A stretch of DNA of 49,915 bases from CALXSC01 sp035470525 (lineage in GTDB: Bacteria; Pseudomonadota; Alphaproteobacteria; Rickettsiales; UBA1997): assembly GCA_035470525.1 (NCBI GenBank), contig DATIQT010000118.1:1-49915 (forward strand), read 5' to 3'. A program made the position numbers and the translations under genes. The notes beneath the pieces were generated by a model. That model searched no databases and was not told where the DNA came from. It was given only the letters and a program-made list of their open reading frames with translations. Shown in pieces: positions 34,164-41,931 of this stretch; within the stretch, counting starts at the first letter, position 1; each line of letters begins with the position of its first letter.

Positions 34164-34185
34164 TTATTCTAAATTAATAGAATAA
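34164..34185 (+). promoter_or_regulatory. Hairpin between the nine-codon ORF and the terminator
   Basis: TTATTCTA and TAGAATAA form an 8-bp stem around a 6-nt loop, directly before the terminator stem. The order peptide, hairpin, terminator is like that of attenuators. Confidence 0.5.
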
Positions 34186-34189
34186 AGCA

Positions 34190-34217
34190 AACAGTAGTAA
34201 AATTACTACTGTTTTTT
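34190..34217 (+). terminator. Rho-independent terminator
   Basis: AACAGTAGTA pairs with TACTACTGTT over 10 base pairs with a 4-nt loop, followed by TTTT. It lies 103 nt before the methyltransferase start. Confidence 0.85.
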
Positions 34218-34319
34218 GGTTTCTTTTTTAGTAATTTTCTTGAAAAATTAAATGGATTGTTTAGAATTTACCTTATAGTACCCAAATATAATATTTTAGG
34301 ATTTTTAAATATAATAAAT

Positions 34320-35315
34320 ATGACTAAAAATTTATTTAATTATAATAGGCAAAATATAAACAAATATAATTTTTCTTTTATAGATTTATTTGCTGGTATT
34401 GGTGGTATTAGATTGGCGTTTGAATCTGTTGGTGGAAAATGTATTTTTTCTTCAGAATGGGATGAAAAGGCTAAAGAAACATATAAAGCTAATTTTAGTG
34501 ATATACCATATGGAGATATAACAAAGATTGATGAAAAGAGTATTCCTAATTTTGATATTTTATGTGCAGGTTTTCCATGTCAGCCATTTTCTTTGGCTGG
34601 ATTAAAGAAAGGTTTTACAGATACTAGAGGAACTTTATTTTTTGATATTATGAGAATAATTAATTATCATAAACCGAAAGTTGTTTTCTTAGAAAATGTA
34701 AAAAATCTGAAGAATCATGATAAAGGCAGAACTTTTTCTGTCATTATTGGTAGTTTAGAAGAGATCGGTTATAAAGTTTTTTATGATGTTTTAAATGCAA
34801 AAGATTTTGGTTTACCACAAAATAGGGAAAGAATTTTTATAGTAGCTTTCTTAAATAAAAATGTATATTTTGAATTTCCGGAAAAAGTTAATTCAGAATT
34901 AAAACTAGGTTATTTGCTTGAGAAAAAAGTAGATCAAAAATATACTATATCAGATAAATTGTGGGAAGGTCATAAAAGAAGAAAAAGAGAACATTTGTTG
35001 AAAGGCAATGGCTTTGGTTATTCATTGTTTGATGAAAACTCAAAATATACTAGTACATTATCAGCTAGATATTATAAAGATGGATCAGAAATATTGATTA
35101 ATCAAAAAGATAGTAACCCAAGAAAATTGACACCGAGAGAAGCTGCTAGGTTACAAGGTTTTCCAGATAATTTTGTTATACCGGTTAGTGATAATTCAGC
35201 ATATAAGCAGTTTGGTAATAGTGTAGCAGTTAATGTTATAAAATCTATTGCGAAAGAGATAATCTTATCATTAAATCAATTAGAAGATAGTAAAAAATCA
35301 GTAATAAATGAATAA
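34320..35315 (+). CDS. DNA (cytosine-5-)-methyltransferase (type II modification enzyme)
   Basis: The enzyme methylates cytosine C5 and protects DNA from the adjacent endonuclease. Conserved motifs appear in order: I FIDLFAGIGGIRLAFE (about 22-37), IV CAGFPCQPFSLAG with the catalytic Cys (about 87), VI FLENVKNL, VIII LPQNRERIFIV, IX RKLTPREAARLQGFP and X QFGNSVAVNV. The start at 34320 puts motif I where it belongs; a TTG at 34257 would add an unlikely 21 residues. The endonuclease gene follows after 3 nt. The target sequence is not readable from the protein. Confidence 0.93.
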   Translation: MTKNLFNYNRQNINKYNFSFIDLFAGIGGIRLAFESVGGKCIFSSEWDEKAKETYKANFSDIPYGDITKIDEKSIPNFDILCAGFPCQPFSLAGLKKGFTDTRGTLFFDIMRIINYHKPKVVFLENVKNLKNHDKGRTFSVIIGSLEEIGYKVFYDVLNAKDFGLPQNRERIFIVAFLNKNVYFEFPEKVNSELKLGYLLEKKVDQKYTISDKLWEGHKRRKREHLLKGNGFGYSLFDENSKYTSTLSARYYKDGSEILINQKDSNPRKLTPREAARLQGFPDNFVIPVSDNSAYKQFGNSVAVNVIKSIAKEIILSLNQLEDSKKSVINE

Positions 35316-35318
35316 TAT

Positions 35319-36338
35319 ATGAAGATAGAAAAAATAAAAATAGAGAAAGAAGTTTTAGATAATAATTTTTTGTTCTATCTTTTTTTAAAAGAACTAAATT
35401 CTGCTAATAGACTTAATAGTGAAGAAATTAATGAAATATTAAATATATATTACTTTAATAAAAAAAATGCATATGGTAATGTATTAGAACAAATAGAAAA
35501 ATATATTCTCACAATTAAAGAGAATGTAAAGCGTGGATGTTTTTTAAATATTTTATCTAGAATTGATAAAGAATTTAAATTAGTTTTGTTTATATTTTCT
35601 TTAGAATTAATAAAAATAAAACCTCTTTTATTATCAGAATCTGATATTTATTGTTCAAATATTATAATAAAGAATAGCAATGTAAATAAATTATCTTTGG
35701 AATTTGATAATTTAAATAAAGATTATCCTTATTATAAAAGAATTAGTTGTGCTTTACTTTCCTTAATTTTTTTTCAAAAAATAGAAAGTAATGAATTAAA
35801 TTTTATGTCTGAAGATAGCGCAGTATATCTTAAATATTTAGCTGATGAGTTTAATTATTTAAAAAAATATAATATAGAAGCAAATCAAATATTCATGCTA
35901 ATGTTTACAGAATCTGTTAATCAGTCAATAAAATCAAGCGCTGGTGGTAGTTATGAAGATAGGATAGAAAATGTTCTTATATCAATTGGTCTTGAAAAAA
36001 AAGATATAAAAAAAATTCATGATAATCAAGACAAATCAACAGAATATGATTTTTTCTTTTCTTACAAAAACAGAACATATGGTATAGGAGCAAAAAGAAC
36101 TTTAAGAGAAAGATATAAGCAATTTATTAAAACTTCATATTCTTCTAAAATAGATGTTATGATAGAAATCACTTTAGGTTTGGATTTGACCGAAGAAAAA
36201 TTAAAAACAATAAAGCAACATGATATATATTTATTTGTAGCTGATGAAATTTTTGAAAATCAAAAATTTTTACACAATGATAGTTGTGTTTATCCAGCAA
36301 GTAAATTAAGCCTAAAAACATTGGAAAATTTAAAATGA
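35319..36338 (+). CDS. Putative type II restriction endonuclease
   Basis: This 339-aa protein follows the methyltransferase by 3 nt, the typical layout of a type II R-M pair. The N-terminal two thirds are helical and rich in Asn and Lys. A likely catalytic core lies at about residues 210-275: SYEDRIENVLISIGL, then STEYDFFFSYKNRTYGIGAK, then RTLRERYKQF. Glu/Asp in EYD and the Lys of GAK could form a PD-(D/E)xK site, but a Gly stands where the usual acid precedes the Lys. The C-terminal VYPASKLSLKTLENL resembles the tails of HpyAIV-like and related endonucleases. I cannot state the recognition sequence. Its stop overlaps the dnaE start by 4 nt (ATGA). Confidence 0.7.
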   Translation: MKIEKIKIEKEVLDNNFLFYLFLKELNSANRLNSEEINEILNIYYFNKKNAYGNVLEQIEKYILTIKENVKRGCFLNILSRIDKEFKLVLFIFSLELIKIKPLLLSESDIYCSNIIIKNSNVNKLSLEFDNLNKDYPYYKRISCALLSLIFFQKIESNELNFMSEDSAVYLKYLADEFNYLKKYNIEANQIFMLMFTESVNQSIKSSAGGSYEDRIENVLISIGLEKKDIKKIHDNQDKSTEYDFFFSYKNRTYGIGAKRTLRERYKQFIKTSYSSKIDVMIEITLGLDLTEEKLKTIKQHDIYLFVADEIFENQKFLHNDSCVYPASKLSLKTLENLK

Positions 36339-39300
36339 CCCCTCCAACCTTCATCCACTTACGAAATCACACAGAATACTCCATATGTGCTGGAGCATTA
36401 AAAATCAAAAAGCTAGTTGCTAAAGCGAAAGGTTTTGGTATGCCGGCTGTTGCTATGACTGATACTGGTAATATGTTTGGAGTGTTGGAGTATTCTTGTG
36501 CTGCGAAAGATGAGGGTATTCAACCTATTATTGGTGTTGAGTTTTTGGTTGAAGCTAAGCAATATTTTGAAAAAGAAGATGGTGATCCTTTTGGTGAAAA
36601 GAATTTTTGTAAGCTTGTTTTGATAGCGCAGACTGATGAGGGTTATTATAATCTTGTTGCTTTGGCTAGTGAGAATTTTTTGAAGAGAAAGGGAAATATT
36701 GAACCGCATATTGATTTTGAGTGGTTGAAGGAAAAAAGTGCTGGTGTGATTTGTTTGACTGGTGGTTATGAAGGTTTGGTTGGTAAGTTATTGCTTAAGA
36801 AAAAACCTGATTTAGCTGAGAAGATTTTGTTGGAATTAAAAGAAATTTATGGTGATAGGCTTTATGTTGAGTTGTTGAGGCATGGTATTAAGGAGGAAAT
36901 GGAAACTGAACAAAGTTTTATTGATTTGGCTTATAAACATAATTTGCCACTTGTTGCGACTAATGATTGTTATTTCTTGGAAAAGAAAATGTTTAAGGCT
37001 CAAGATGTTTTGTCTTGCATTGCTACTGGTAGATATATTACTGAGCAGGATAGAAAAAGACAAACGGAACAGCATTATTTTAAAAGTCAGGAAGAAATGG
37101 CTGAGTTGTTTGCTGATATACCGGAAGCTATTGAAAATACTATTGTTATTGCTAAACGAATTTCAACGATGGCTTATAAGAGAAAGTCGACTTTGCCGCA
37201 TTTTAATTTACCTGAGGGAAAAAGTGAAGCTGATGCTATGAGGGAAATTAGTATTAAGGGACTTGAGGAAAGACTTGCTCAGAAGTATATTAATGAAAAA
37301 ATTACTGATGAGAAGGAAAAAAAGAAAATTCATGATGAATATTTTGAGCAATTGGAATTTGAGCTTGATGTTATTACTAAAATGGATTTTCCGGGCTATT
37401 TTTTGATTGTGGCGGATTTTATAGTTTGGAGTAAAACCCATGATGTTCCAATAGGACCGGGTAGGGGATCTGGTGCTGGTTCTGTTGTTGCTTGGGCTAT
37501 GAAAATTACTGATTTAGATCCAATAAGATTTCAGTTGTTTTTTGAAAGATTTTTAAATCCAGAAAGAGTTTCAATGCCTGATTTTGATATAGACTTTTGT
37601 CAGAGAGGAAGAGAGCGTTCTATTAAATATGTACAAGAAAAATATGGCTATGATATGGTTGCACAGATTATTACTTTTGGTAAGTTGCAATCTAAGTTGG
37701 TTATAAAAGATGTGGGTAGGGTGCTTCAAATGTCTTACGGAGAGGTTGATAAGATTAGTAAGATGATACCGATGAATGCGACACTTGAGGAAGCTTTGGA
37801 GCAAGATGAAGATTTAAGAATGCAACAACAAAAAGATCCGCAAATTGGTGAATTGATTAGTATTGCACTTGAACTTGAAGGACTGAATAGGCACTCATCA
37901 GTACACGCTGCTGGTGTTGTGATTGGAGATAAACCATTACAAAAGATTTGTGCTTTGTATTCTGATGGTGTTGATGGGTCAATGCCTGTGGTTCAATATA
38001 GTATGAAATATGCTGAAAGTGTTGGGCTTGTGAAATTTGACTTTTTGGGATTGAAAACTCTTACGATTATTAAAGATGCTTTAGATTATATAAAGGAAAG
38101 AGATATTACAATTGATATTGATAATATTCCTTTGGATGATAAGGGTGTTTATAATATGCTTGTTGAAGGTGATTCCTTAGGTGTGTTCCAAGTTGAATCT
38201 ACTGGTATGAAATCAATGTTGAAACAAATTAAACCAGACAATATTGAGGATATTATAGCGCTGGTGTCTTTGTATAGACCTGGCCCTATGGGAAGTATTC
38301 CAACATATATTGCTAGAAAACATCATTTAGAAGAGATTGAATATTTGCACCCAAAAATGGAGCCAATTTTAAAAGATACTTATGGTATTATAATCTATCA
38401 AGAGCAGGTTATGAATATTGCAAAATCGCTTGCTGGTTATACTTTAGGTGGTGCGGATTTACTCAGAAGAGCTATGGGTAAAAAGATTAAAGAAGAAATG
38501 GATAAGCAACGAGATGTTTTTGTTGAGGGTGCTAAAAAGTTTAGTGATATTGGTAGCGATTTAGCAAATAAAATTTTTGATTTATTGGCAAAATTTGCTG
38601 AGTATGGATTTAATAAAGCCCATGCGGCAGCTTATGCTGTTATTAGTTATCAAACTGCATATTTAAAGCATTATTTTCCAGTTGAGTATATGATTGCTAC
38701 AACAAATATGGATATTGCAGATAGTGATAAAACGAATTTCTATTTGGCGGATTTGAGGGCTCATGGAGTTAAAATTTTACCACCAGATATTAATAAATCA
38801 GGTAGTTTGTTTAAAGTTGAAAGAATACAAAAAGACAATATGCCACCATCTAAGGATATAATTTTCAAAAATGCTAAAAAATATCATAGAGAGGAAGAAC
38901 TTGCAGTACGATATGGTTTTGCGGGTATAAAAGGTGTTGGAGAAAGTGTTGCTGATGATATTGTTGCAGAAAGAAATAAAAATGGTGATTTTAAGACTAT
39001 TTTTGATTTTGTTGAAAGAATGAATGGAAAAGTTATAAACAAAAAAACAATGGAAGCATTAGCAAAAGCTGGTGCATTTGATAATATACATCAAAATAGG
39101 AAACAAATTCACGATTCTTGCGAAGTTCTAAGTAAATATTGTGTAAGCTTTAATGAAGAAAAGAATAGTTCTCAATTATCACTTTTTGGTGGAATGGGTA
39201 TAACTAATAGTATAAAGCCTGTGTTAGCAAGAACCGATGATTGGATTGGTGTTGAAAAATATCAAAAGGAATTTGAAGCATTTGGTTTTTATTTAGCTGG

Positions 39301-40042
39301 ACACCCACTTGATTCTTTAAAAACAACACTTGATGAAAGAGGTATAACTTATTCAAATGAATTAGATACTGATGCGATAGTTGATGGGGATAAAATTAGA
39401 GTTGCTGGTGTTGTAATTTCAACAAGTATCAAATCAAGTGATAAGGGAAGATATGCCTTCATTAGTATTTCTGACTCAAAAGGAATGATTGAAGTTGCCT
39501 TATTCAATAATGATTTAATAATAGCACATAAAGATTGGCTGGACGATAAAGAGCATTTACATCTTGAATTTGACTGTATGATTAAAAAAGATGATGGTGG
39601 ATTTAGAGTTATTGCGAATGATTTTCAATTATTGCAGGACTTTATAAAAAATAATAAACCGAATACACTACAAAAAATAACTCACAGACAGCCTAAAAGA
39701 GATTGGAGTAAATCTTGGCAACAAGGAGGGGAGGGTGGATTTTACAAAAAGAAAGAAGAAAAGAAATTAAGCGATGATCCTATTATTGCAAAAAAAATGG
39801 CTGAATCAGAAAAAATGATTGAGAAAATCGATATTTATATAAAAAATCAAATGCCATTAAGGGATTTATCAAAAGTTTTGAATTTATGTAAAAAAGAAGG
39901 TGCAAAAACTTGGACTAAGATTGTTTTACATATCACGGGAGGAGAGAAAGAAGTTTTGGTAGATTTGGGCGAGGGGTATCAAATTTATCCGCTGGAGAAG
40001 AAGAGAATTGTGGAGACGGCGGGGGTGGAGAAGATAGAATAG
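36335..40042 (+). CDS. dnaE: DNA polymerase III subunit alpha
   Basis: DnaE is the replicative polymerase catalytic subunit. The 1235-aa protein has the PHP domain (FIHLRNHTEYSICAGALKIK), the palm with PDFDIDFCQRGRERSI (catalytic aspartates about 416-420), the TYGIIIYQEQVMNIAKSLAGY block, the HhH-containing GIKGVGESVADDIV and a C-terminal OB-fold (IRVAGVVIST, about 1010 onward). The first 30 codons are unusually C-rich compared with the rest. The start overlaps the restriction gene stop (ATGA), so expression may now depend on read-through from the R-M genes. No separate promoter is obvious. Confidence 0.96.
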   Translation: MTPPTFIHLRNHTEYSICAGALKIKKLVAKAKGFGMPAVAMTDTGNMFGVLEYSCAAKDEGIQPIIGVEFLVEAKQYFEKEDGDPFGEKNFCKLVLIAQTDEGYYNLVALASENFLKRKGNIEPHIDFEWLKEKSAGVICLTGGYEGLVGKLLLKKKPDLAEKILLELKEIYGDRLYVELLRHGIKEEMETEQSFIDLAYKHNLPLVATNDCYFLEKKMFKAQDVLSCIATGRYITEQDRKRQTEQHYFKSQEEMAELFADIPEAIENTIVIAKRISTMAYKRKSTLPHFNLPEGKSEADAMREISIKGLEERLAQKYINEKITDEKEKKKIHDEYFEQLEFELDVITKMDFPGYFLIVADFIVWSKTHDVPIGPGRGSGAGSVVAWAMKITDLDPIRFQLFFERFLNPERVSMPDFDIDFCQRGRERSIKYVQEKYGYDMVAQIITFGKLQSKLVIKDVGRVLQMSYGEVDKISKMIPMNATLEEALEQDEDLRMQQQKDPQIGELISIALELEGLNRHSSVHAAGVVIGDKPLQKICALYSDGVDGSMPVVQYSMKYAESVGLVKFDFLGLKTLTIIKDALDYIKERDITIDIDNIPLDDKGVYNMLVEGDSLGVFQVESTGMKSMLKQIKPDNIEDIIALVSLYRPGPMGSIPTYIARKHHLEEIEYLHPKMEPILKDTYGIIIYQEQVMNIAKSLAGYTLGGADLLRRAMGKKIKEEMDKQRDVFVEGAKKFSDIGSDLANKIFDLLAKFAEYGFNKAHAAAYAVISYQTAYLKHYFPVEYMIATTNMDIADSDKTNFYLADLRAHGVKILPPDINKSGSLFKVERIQKDNMPPSKDIIFKNAKKYHREEELAVRYGFAGIKGVGESVADDIVAERNKNGDFKTIFDFVERMNGKVINKKTMEALAKAGAFDNIHQNRKQIHDSCEVLSKYCVSFNEEKNSSQLSLFGGMGITNSIKPVLARTDDWIGVEKYQKEFEAFGFYLAGHPLDSLKTTLDERGITYSNELDTDAIVDGDKIRVAGVVISTSIKSSDKGRYAFISISDSKGMIEVALFNNDLIIAHKDWLDDKEHLHLEFDCMIKKDDGGFRVIANDFQLLQDFIKNNKPNTLQKITHRQPKRDWSKSWQQGGEGGFYKKKEEKKLSDDPIIAKKMAESEKMIEKIDIYIKNQMPLRDLSKVLNLCKKEGAKTWTKIVLHITGGEKEVLVDLGEGYQIYPLEKKRIVETAGVEKIE

Positions 40043-40149
40043 ATTTTAACTATTTAATTAATTTTTGAAATATGTTTTTGGATAATAAAATAATTATTAT
40101 ATTTAAAATTAAAATAATTAACTTAAAGTTTTAGCGGTTTATTTTTGAA
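40043..40149. other. Spacer between dnaE and the miniature element
   Basis: AT-rich; no ORF or terminator of good quality was seen. The dnaE transcript may end inside the palindromic element that follows. Confidence 0.4.
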
Positions 40150-40326
40150 TAGACCTCCTGCAAATAAAATTTTTCCTCAAAAAATAATTTCTACAAAAAA
40201 GATAAGGATATTCCGAAGGACTTTTGAAGTAGAAATTAGAATTTTGAGGAAAATTATTTTAAAATTATAATTTGATTTACTCTGCTGAGTATTGAAATTG
40301 TTCAAATTTTATTTGCAGGAGGTCTA
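40150..40326. mobile_element. Miniature inverted-repeat element (177 bp)
   Basis: The ends are TAGACCTCCTGCAAATA and TATTTGCAGGAGGTCTA, exact inverted repeats. An inner dyad pairs TTTTCCTCAAAAAATAATTTC (from 40171) imperfectly with its inverse at about 40218-40258. So the whole element can fold back. The right half is found in inverted form at 13816-13915, and the left half at 45183-45246. There is no ORF. Confidence 0.9.
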
Positions 40327-40333
40327 ATAATTA

Positions 40334-40352
40334 TATTTGTAGGAAGTCTATT
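40334..40352. repeat. Degenerate extra copy of the terminal repeat
   Basis: TATTTGTAGGAAGTCTATT repeats the right end of the adjacent element with two changes. It is probably the relic of an earlier or tandem insertion. Confidence 0.7.
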
Positions 40353-40394
40353 AATAAAAATTTAAAAAAATTTTGTTATTATTTAAAAATCAAC

Positions 40395-40423
40395 TTGCAA
40401 AAAATTAAGAAAAGTTCTATTAT
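40395..40423 (+). promoter_or_regulatory. Promoter of the RND efflux operon
   Basis: TTGCAA, 17 nt, then TATTAT (40418-40423), 45 nt before the start codon of the outer-membrane factor. It lies just outside the miniature element. Confidence 0.65.
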
Positions 40424-40467
40424 ATACATAAAAATAAGTATATAATAATTATATAGGTAAGTGTTTA

Positions 40468-41931
40468 ATGAGACGTTTATTTGCAAGTCTTAGAGTGGCG
40501 TTTGTCATATGTTCATTTTTTATATCATTTATAGAAGTGAGCTATGCTAAGATGACTAATAGTAGTGATGAAAAAAAGTTAATTTTAGATCAGTATTTAA
40601 TGCAAGTTAAGGATCAAAATGGTTTATATAGAAATTATGAAGAGCAGATGATGTCTAACAAACTGAATATAAGTACTAAGGATTTATTAACTTCTCCAAC
40701 TATGTTTGCTAATACTGGATATACAACTGATTATAAGACTTCAACAGAATATGGGTTGACTTATGATCACAAAAATTATGTTGATTATAATATTGGTATT
40801 CAACAAAATACTGATTTTGGTTTGAATGCAAAAATATATTATGATGTTAATAAAACTACGTTTGTGGATCCAAATCCAAATACTACAGAAAATATGAGTT
40901 TGGGAAGTTTTAATATTGAATTGGAACAAGATTTGTTGAGTAATGCATTTGGTCAAACAACAAGAGCTAATAAAAAGTTAACGGAAAATGTAAGTTTGGC
41001 TATGTATTATAATACAAAATATTCTTTGCAACAGTTGTTACAGAATGCTGAAAATACATATTGGAATTTAGTTATTTTGAGTGAAATTACAAAAGTTAAA
41101 GCTGAAACTGTTAAGCAAAATCAAGAAATGGAAAATTATACCTCTAAAAAGGTTAAAATGAATTTGATGGATAAGTCGAATGAATTGCAATCAAGGGCAG
41201 CTTTGGAATTGGCAAAGTTAAATTTACAAGAAGCTCAAGAAAATGAAAAAAGTATGATTAAGTCTTTTAATTCTATAGCTGGTGTGGAATCTGATGTTTT
41301 GGAGGATGGTTTGGTTGAAGTTCCTTGGGATTATTTAGAAAATTATAAAGTTGATAAAGGTTATAATTCAACATCTCAAGTAAAGTATTTGGAAAAGGCT
41401 GTTGAGGCGAGCAAAGCTAATAGTATAGTTAATAAGAATAAGTACAAACCTACTTTAAAATTGCTTGCTAGTTATTCATCTAATGCTGAAGATAATGAAA
41501 TTAACCAGTCATTGAAGAATATAGATGATACGGATCGTCCAACTGGGTATGTTGGTTTGAGTTTTTCTATACCGTTGAATTTTTCAGCTATTAGTGATTT
41601 TAATGAGTCTGTAAATAAGTCTAGAAATGCTATTAAATTGCAATATCAACAGCAAATTATAAATGATAAAGTAAATTGGAATAATTTGTTGAATAAGTTG
41701 GAATACGCTCAAGCTAGATTAAAGCTTGCTAGACAAGTTGAAGATATTCAAGAACAAAAATTGAATAATGAAATTAAGAGATGGAAAAATGGAATAAGTT
41801 CTACTTATCAAGTATTGCAATTCCAGACTGAATTTACGGAATCTAGATTGAATTCCTTAAGTATAGCTAATGAAATATTTAGTATAATTGCGAATTTAAA
41901 ATTATTTGAAACTGAAGAAGGTAATATATAA
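40468..41931 (+). CDS. TolC-family outer membrane efflux protein
   Basis: The 487-aa protein has a signal peptide (VAFVICSFFISFIEVSYA) and two long helical hairpin regions, as in the duplicated OEP fold: SLQQLLQNAENTYWNLVILSE with NKLTENVSLA ahead of it, then LQSRAALELAKLNLQEAQENE, and in the second half DKVNWNNLLNKLEYAQARLK to IKRWKNGISSTYQVLQFQTE. The first barrel strand region contains YNIGIQQNTDFGLNAKIYYDV. No lipobox was seen. Its stop overlaps the RND gene start (TAATG). No periplasmic adaptor gene is next to it. Confidence 0.82.
   Translation: MRRLFASLRVAFVICSFFISFIEVSYAKMTNSSDEKKLILDQYLMQVKDQNGLYRNYEEQMMSNKLNISTKDLLTSPTMFANTGYTTDYKTSTEYGLTYDHKNYVDYNIGIQQNTDFGLNAKIYYDVNKTTFVDPNPNTTENMSLGSFNIELEQDLLSNAFGQTTRANKKLTENVSLAMYYNTKYSLQQLLQNAENTYWNLVILSEITKVKAETVKQNQEMENYTSKKVKMNLMDKSNELQSRAALELAKLNLQEAQENEKSMIKSFNSIAGVESDVLEDGLVEVPWDYLENYKVDKGYNSTSQVKYLEKAVEASKANSIVNKNKYKPTLKLLASYSSNAEDNEINQSLKNIDDTDRPTGYVGLSFSIPLNFSAISDFNESVNKSRNAIKLQYQQQIINDKVNWNNLLNKLEYAQARLKLARQVEDIQEQKLNNEIKRWKNGISSTYQVLQFQTEFTESRLNSLSIANEIFSIIANLKLFETEEGNI

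Noticed and set aside
34088..34217. tmRNA, 4.5S RNA or 6S RNA in the short transcript
   Set aside because: It is only about 130 nt, has no tRNA-like ends or tag coding a typical ANDN...AA peptide, and no conserved SRP loop.
34257..34319. N-terminal extension of the methyltransferase from a TTG
   Set aside because: The 21 residues are hydrophobic, not part of the family, and an ATG at 34320 places motif I correctly.
36413..37804. Several open frames opposite or out of phase within dnaE
   Set aside because: They are shadows of the dnaE reading frame, without start context or recognisable motifs.
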